This document shows, piece after piece, positions 62,623 through 64,000 of a DNA stretch of 64,000 nt (position 1 is its first letter; the number at the start of each line of letters is the position of its first letter). A model generated the notes under the pieces. That model was not told the DNA's origin. It did not search any database and was given only the letters and a program-made list of their open reading frames with translations. The translations under genes were made by a program, and so were the position numbers. The stretch is from Fusibacter_A sp965140735 (GTDB taxonomy: Bacteria > Bacillota > Clostridia > Peptostreptococcales > Acidaminobacteraceae): positions 3,162,001-3,226,000 of the forward strand of contig OZ223306.1 of assembly GCA_965140735.1 (NCBI GenBank), given 5' to 3'.

Positions 62623-63360
62623 CTACTTCTTAGGCTTAACAAATTCAACAAGATTTATAATCTTTTGAATTTCATATTCAATTAAAGTATTTTGGTCTTC
62701 TTGGAATTTTTTTCTGCTCTTATTGATTTCTTTTAAATCCTCAATACGTTTTTCTAATTCACGAACAGTTGCGTCATTTCTATTAAAAATTTCCTGAGTA
62801 GTAGAAACCGTTTCTTCAAGTACTGTATTTAGAGAATCAATCCTTTTATAAGCATCATTTAAAAGTTCATCTAAACTTATGTTAGAAACGTTCATTATAT
62901 TTAAAACGGTTTCTCGTTTAAGATCCATTGGTAAATTTTCAGGAATCGCCTTTAAATAAACGTCTGCCATAAATATCGATTTTTTAAGATCTGTTTCAAG
63001 TTGAGAATTTCTGTAAATTTCATCAATTGTCAACATTTTATTTTTTTCATAAGCATTGATTAACAAATCAAGTTTATCTCCAATATCTTTGGGAATATCA
63101 TTCATTTTACCTGCTTTTTCTCTTGCCAAATCTTTTTCTTTAATTTTATTACTTTCCATTTCATTATTTGCAGTCATTTCATCAACTGGTAATGAAACTA
63201 AATGCGACAAATCAGGAACATTCTCCAAATCTGGAACTTGATCTACATCAAGTTCTATGTCTTTTGATTCATCTATTAATTCAATTTCTGATCCTTCGCT
63301 TTCAGCTGCCTTAGTTTCCATAAGCCCCATTTTCTCAAATAACGTTTTTTTAGGTACCAC
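62623..63360 (-). CDS. coiled-coil protein of unknown function
   Basis: A protein of 245 residues with no membrane segment, started at a GTG with AGGGAGG 7 bases upstream (MVPKKTLFEK). An acidic N-terminal region (about 15-60, many Asp/Glu and VPDL repeats) is followed by helices and a long coiled coil (about 160-240). I do not recognise a family. It is 19 bases after the HTH-coiled-coil gene and precedes the OmpA-like gene, so an envelope-associated complex is conceivable. Confidence 0.7.
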   Translation of the reverse strand: MVPKKTLFEKMGLMETKAAESEGSEIELIDESKDIELDVDQVPDLENVPDLSHLVSLPVDEMTANNEMESNKIKEKDLAREKAGKMNDIPKDIGDKLDLLINAYEKNKMLTIDEIYRNSQLETDLKKSIFMADVYLKAIPENLPMDLKRETVLNIMNVSNISLDELLNDAYKRIDSLNTVLEETVSTTQEIFNRNDATVRELEKRIEDLKEINKSRKKFQEDQNTLIEYEIQKIINLVEFVKPKK

Positions 63361-63379
63361 GTCAATGCCCTCCCTATAC

Positions 63380-63766
63380 TTATAATTCACTCAGTTTACT
63401 TTCCAAATATTGAATTTTTCCTCTATTACTCTTTAATATACTCTTATAAGACTCAATTATTTCATCTTTTCGATTGATTTGTTGTTTCTTAATCTCTATT
63501 TGGTGGCTTAAAATAGCAATCACTTCATTTAGATCATTTAAACTGTTACGTTTGAATTCTGCCAAATCTGTATCATCATTTAATGAATACGGCGTCACAA
63601 CCTCTATACTATCTTTTATAATTTGAACACCAGCATCATCAATATATGTGATATTACTTCTTGTGTGAATATGAGCCTTTAATGCTTTTTTATTCTTATT
63701 TATTTTCTTATAGATAGTCACTTTACTGACACCTAACATTCGAGCTACTTCAATCACTCTATACAT
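63380..63766 (-). CDS. MerR-like HTH protein with coiled-coil tail
   Basis: A protein of 128 residues: an N-terminal helix-turn-helix (about 3-60; YRVIEVARMLGVSKVTIYKK) followed by a coiled coil (about 75-128). The arrangement resembles RacA and DUF536-type DNA-binding/anchoring proteins, rather than a metabolite-sensing MerR regulator. The start is the ATG after the stop of the previous gene; an upstream TTG is possible. Confidence 0.72.
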   Translation of the reverse strand: MYRVIEVARMLGVSKVTIYKKINKNKKALKAHIHTRSNITYIDDAGVQIIKDSIEVVTPYSLNDDTDLAEFKRNSLNDLNEVIAILSHQIEIKKQQINRKDEIIESYKSILKSNRGKIQYLESKLSEL

Positions 63767-63767
63767 A

Positions 63768-64000
63768 TTACTCAACTGACCTTTCAAGCTTTTTTAGTAA
63801 ACCATATTGCAATTTGCTAATCATATCTAAATCTTCTAATAACTTAAATTGATATTTTGTTACTAACTCATCTTTTACTTCTAGTTCATGATCTAAATTT
63901 GTTAACTCGTCTGTAAGTATTTCAAGCTTTCTTTTTAAAATGTCATACTCTTTATCTTGTCGTGGCTTTATTTTGTTTGGCTTTACTTCTTTAACAGAAT
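63768..64000 (-). CDS. coiled-coil protein, 5' end outside the window
   Basis: An uninterrupted frame enters from the right edge and ends at 63768, giving 77 codons rich in Lys, Glu and Leu (ending KKLERSVE) with coiled-coil heptads (EILTDELTNLDHELEVKDEL). One base separates its stop from the ATG of the HTH gene, so they form one operon. Function unknown. Confidence 0.65.
   Translation of the reverse strand, partial: SVKEVKPNKIKPRQDKEYDILKRKLEILTDELTNLDHELEVKDELVTKYQFKLLEDLDMISKLQYGLLKKLERSVE

Noticed and set aside
61822..64000. Integrated element at tRNA-Arg
   Set aside because: No integrase, no direct repeat of the tRNA 3' end was seen, and the unusual genes lie at the 5' side of the tRNA.
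1..64000. CRISPR array, phage or transposon
   Set aside because: No regularly spaced repeats with unique spacers and no transposase, integrase or phage structural genes were found.

Overview
The window looks like a chromosomal segment of a low-GC, Gram-positive-type anaerobe of the class Clostridia. The grounds are the AT-rich sequence, strong GGAGG ribosome sites, a rpsF-ssb-rpsR / yybS-gdpP-rplI / dnaB neighbourhood, a tadA-tRNA-ffs-dnaX-ybaB-recR neighbourhood with a large Bacillus-type SRP RNA, S-layer homology domains and a lysine-fermentation (kam) gene set. An amino-acid fermenter near Fusibacter, Acidaminobacter or other Peptostreptococcales-like groups is plausible, but the sequence alone does not settle it. 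Almost every gene is on the minus strand; the one clear exception is the capA-like gene at 20301-21620. No transposase, integrase, phage gene or CRISPR array is visible.

Region by region. (1) 1-7.6 kb: a two-gene cell-surface unit (an SLH-anchored protein and a 1955-residue PKD/RCC1-like secreted protein) and an isolated 45-codon gene with its own ribosome site and terminator. (2) 7.8-17.4 kb: the lysine-fermentation block in transcription order kdd, kamA, kamB-like, kamC (MutS-like), kamD, kamE. It is preceded by a sigma-54 activator gene and a perfect-consensus -24/-12 promoter in front of kdd. Between kdd and kamA lies about 450 bp made almost wholly of hairpin-forming repeats. (3) 17.4-23.8 kb: a degenerate GGDEF membrane protein, DUF1934, a GntR/FCD regulator, ispE, the capA-like gene, an M20 amidohydrolase and a GNAT acetyltransferase. 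(4) 23.8-38.7 kb: replication and ribosome core genes (dnaB, rplI, gdpP, yybS, rpsR, ssb, rpsF), with a MoxR-DUF58-transglutaminase cassette between rplI and dnaB, then DUF951, DUF3343, a YedF-like protein, CvpA, DUF5711 and a THUMP RNA methyltransferase. (5) 38.7-46.1 kb: a histidine-kinase-like protein that has lost its phospho-acceptor His, and a compact Tad/Flp pilus operon. (6) 46.2-52.3 kb: fructokinase and D-lyxose isomerase under a ROK regulator with a clear palindromic operator, DUF2442, and a large MalT-type LuxR regulator. (7) 52.4-64 kb: recR, ybaB, dnaX, two tandem HD-GYP-type membrane sensors (one degenerate), SRP RNA, tRNA-Ser, tadA, a methyltransferase, tRNA-Arg, and an OmpA-like / coiled-coil / HTH-coiled-coil cluster running off the right edge.

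How it fits together. The kam block encodes lysine 2,3-aminomutase, the B12/PLP 5,6-aminomutase and the 3,5-diaminohexanoate dehydrogenase, the first steps of lysine fermentation. The later genes (kce, kal, CoA transferase) are not in the window. Its sigma-54 promoter and adjacent PAS-AAA+-Fis activator suggest substrate-responsive control. The most unusual sequence features are the hairpin array inside the kam transcription unit and several signalling proteins that keep their folds but have lost catalytic residues.
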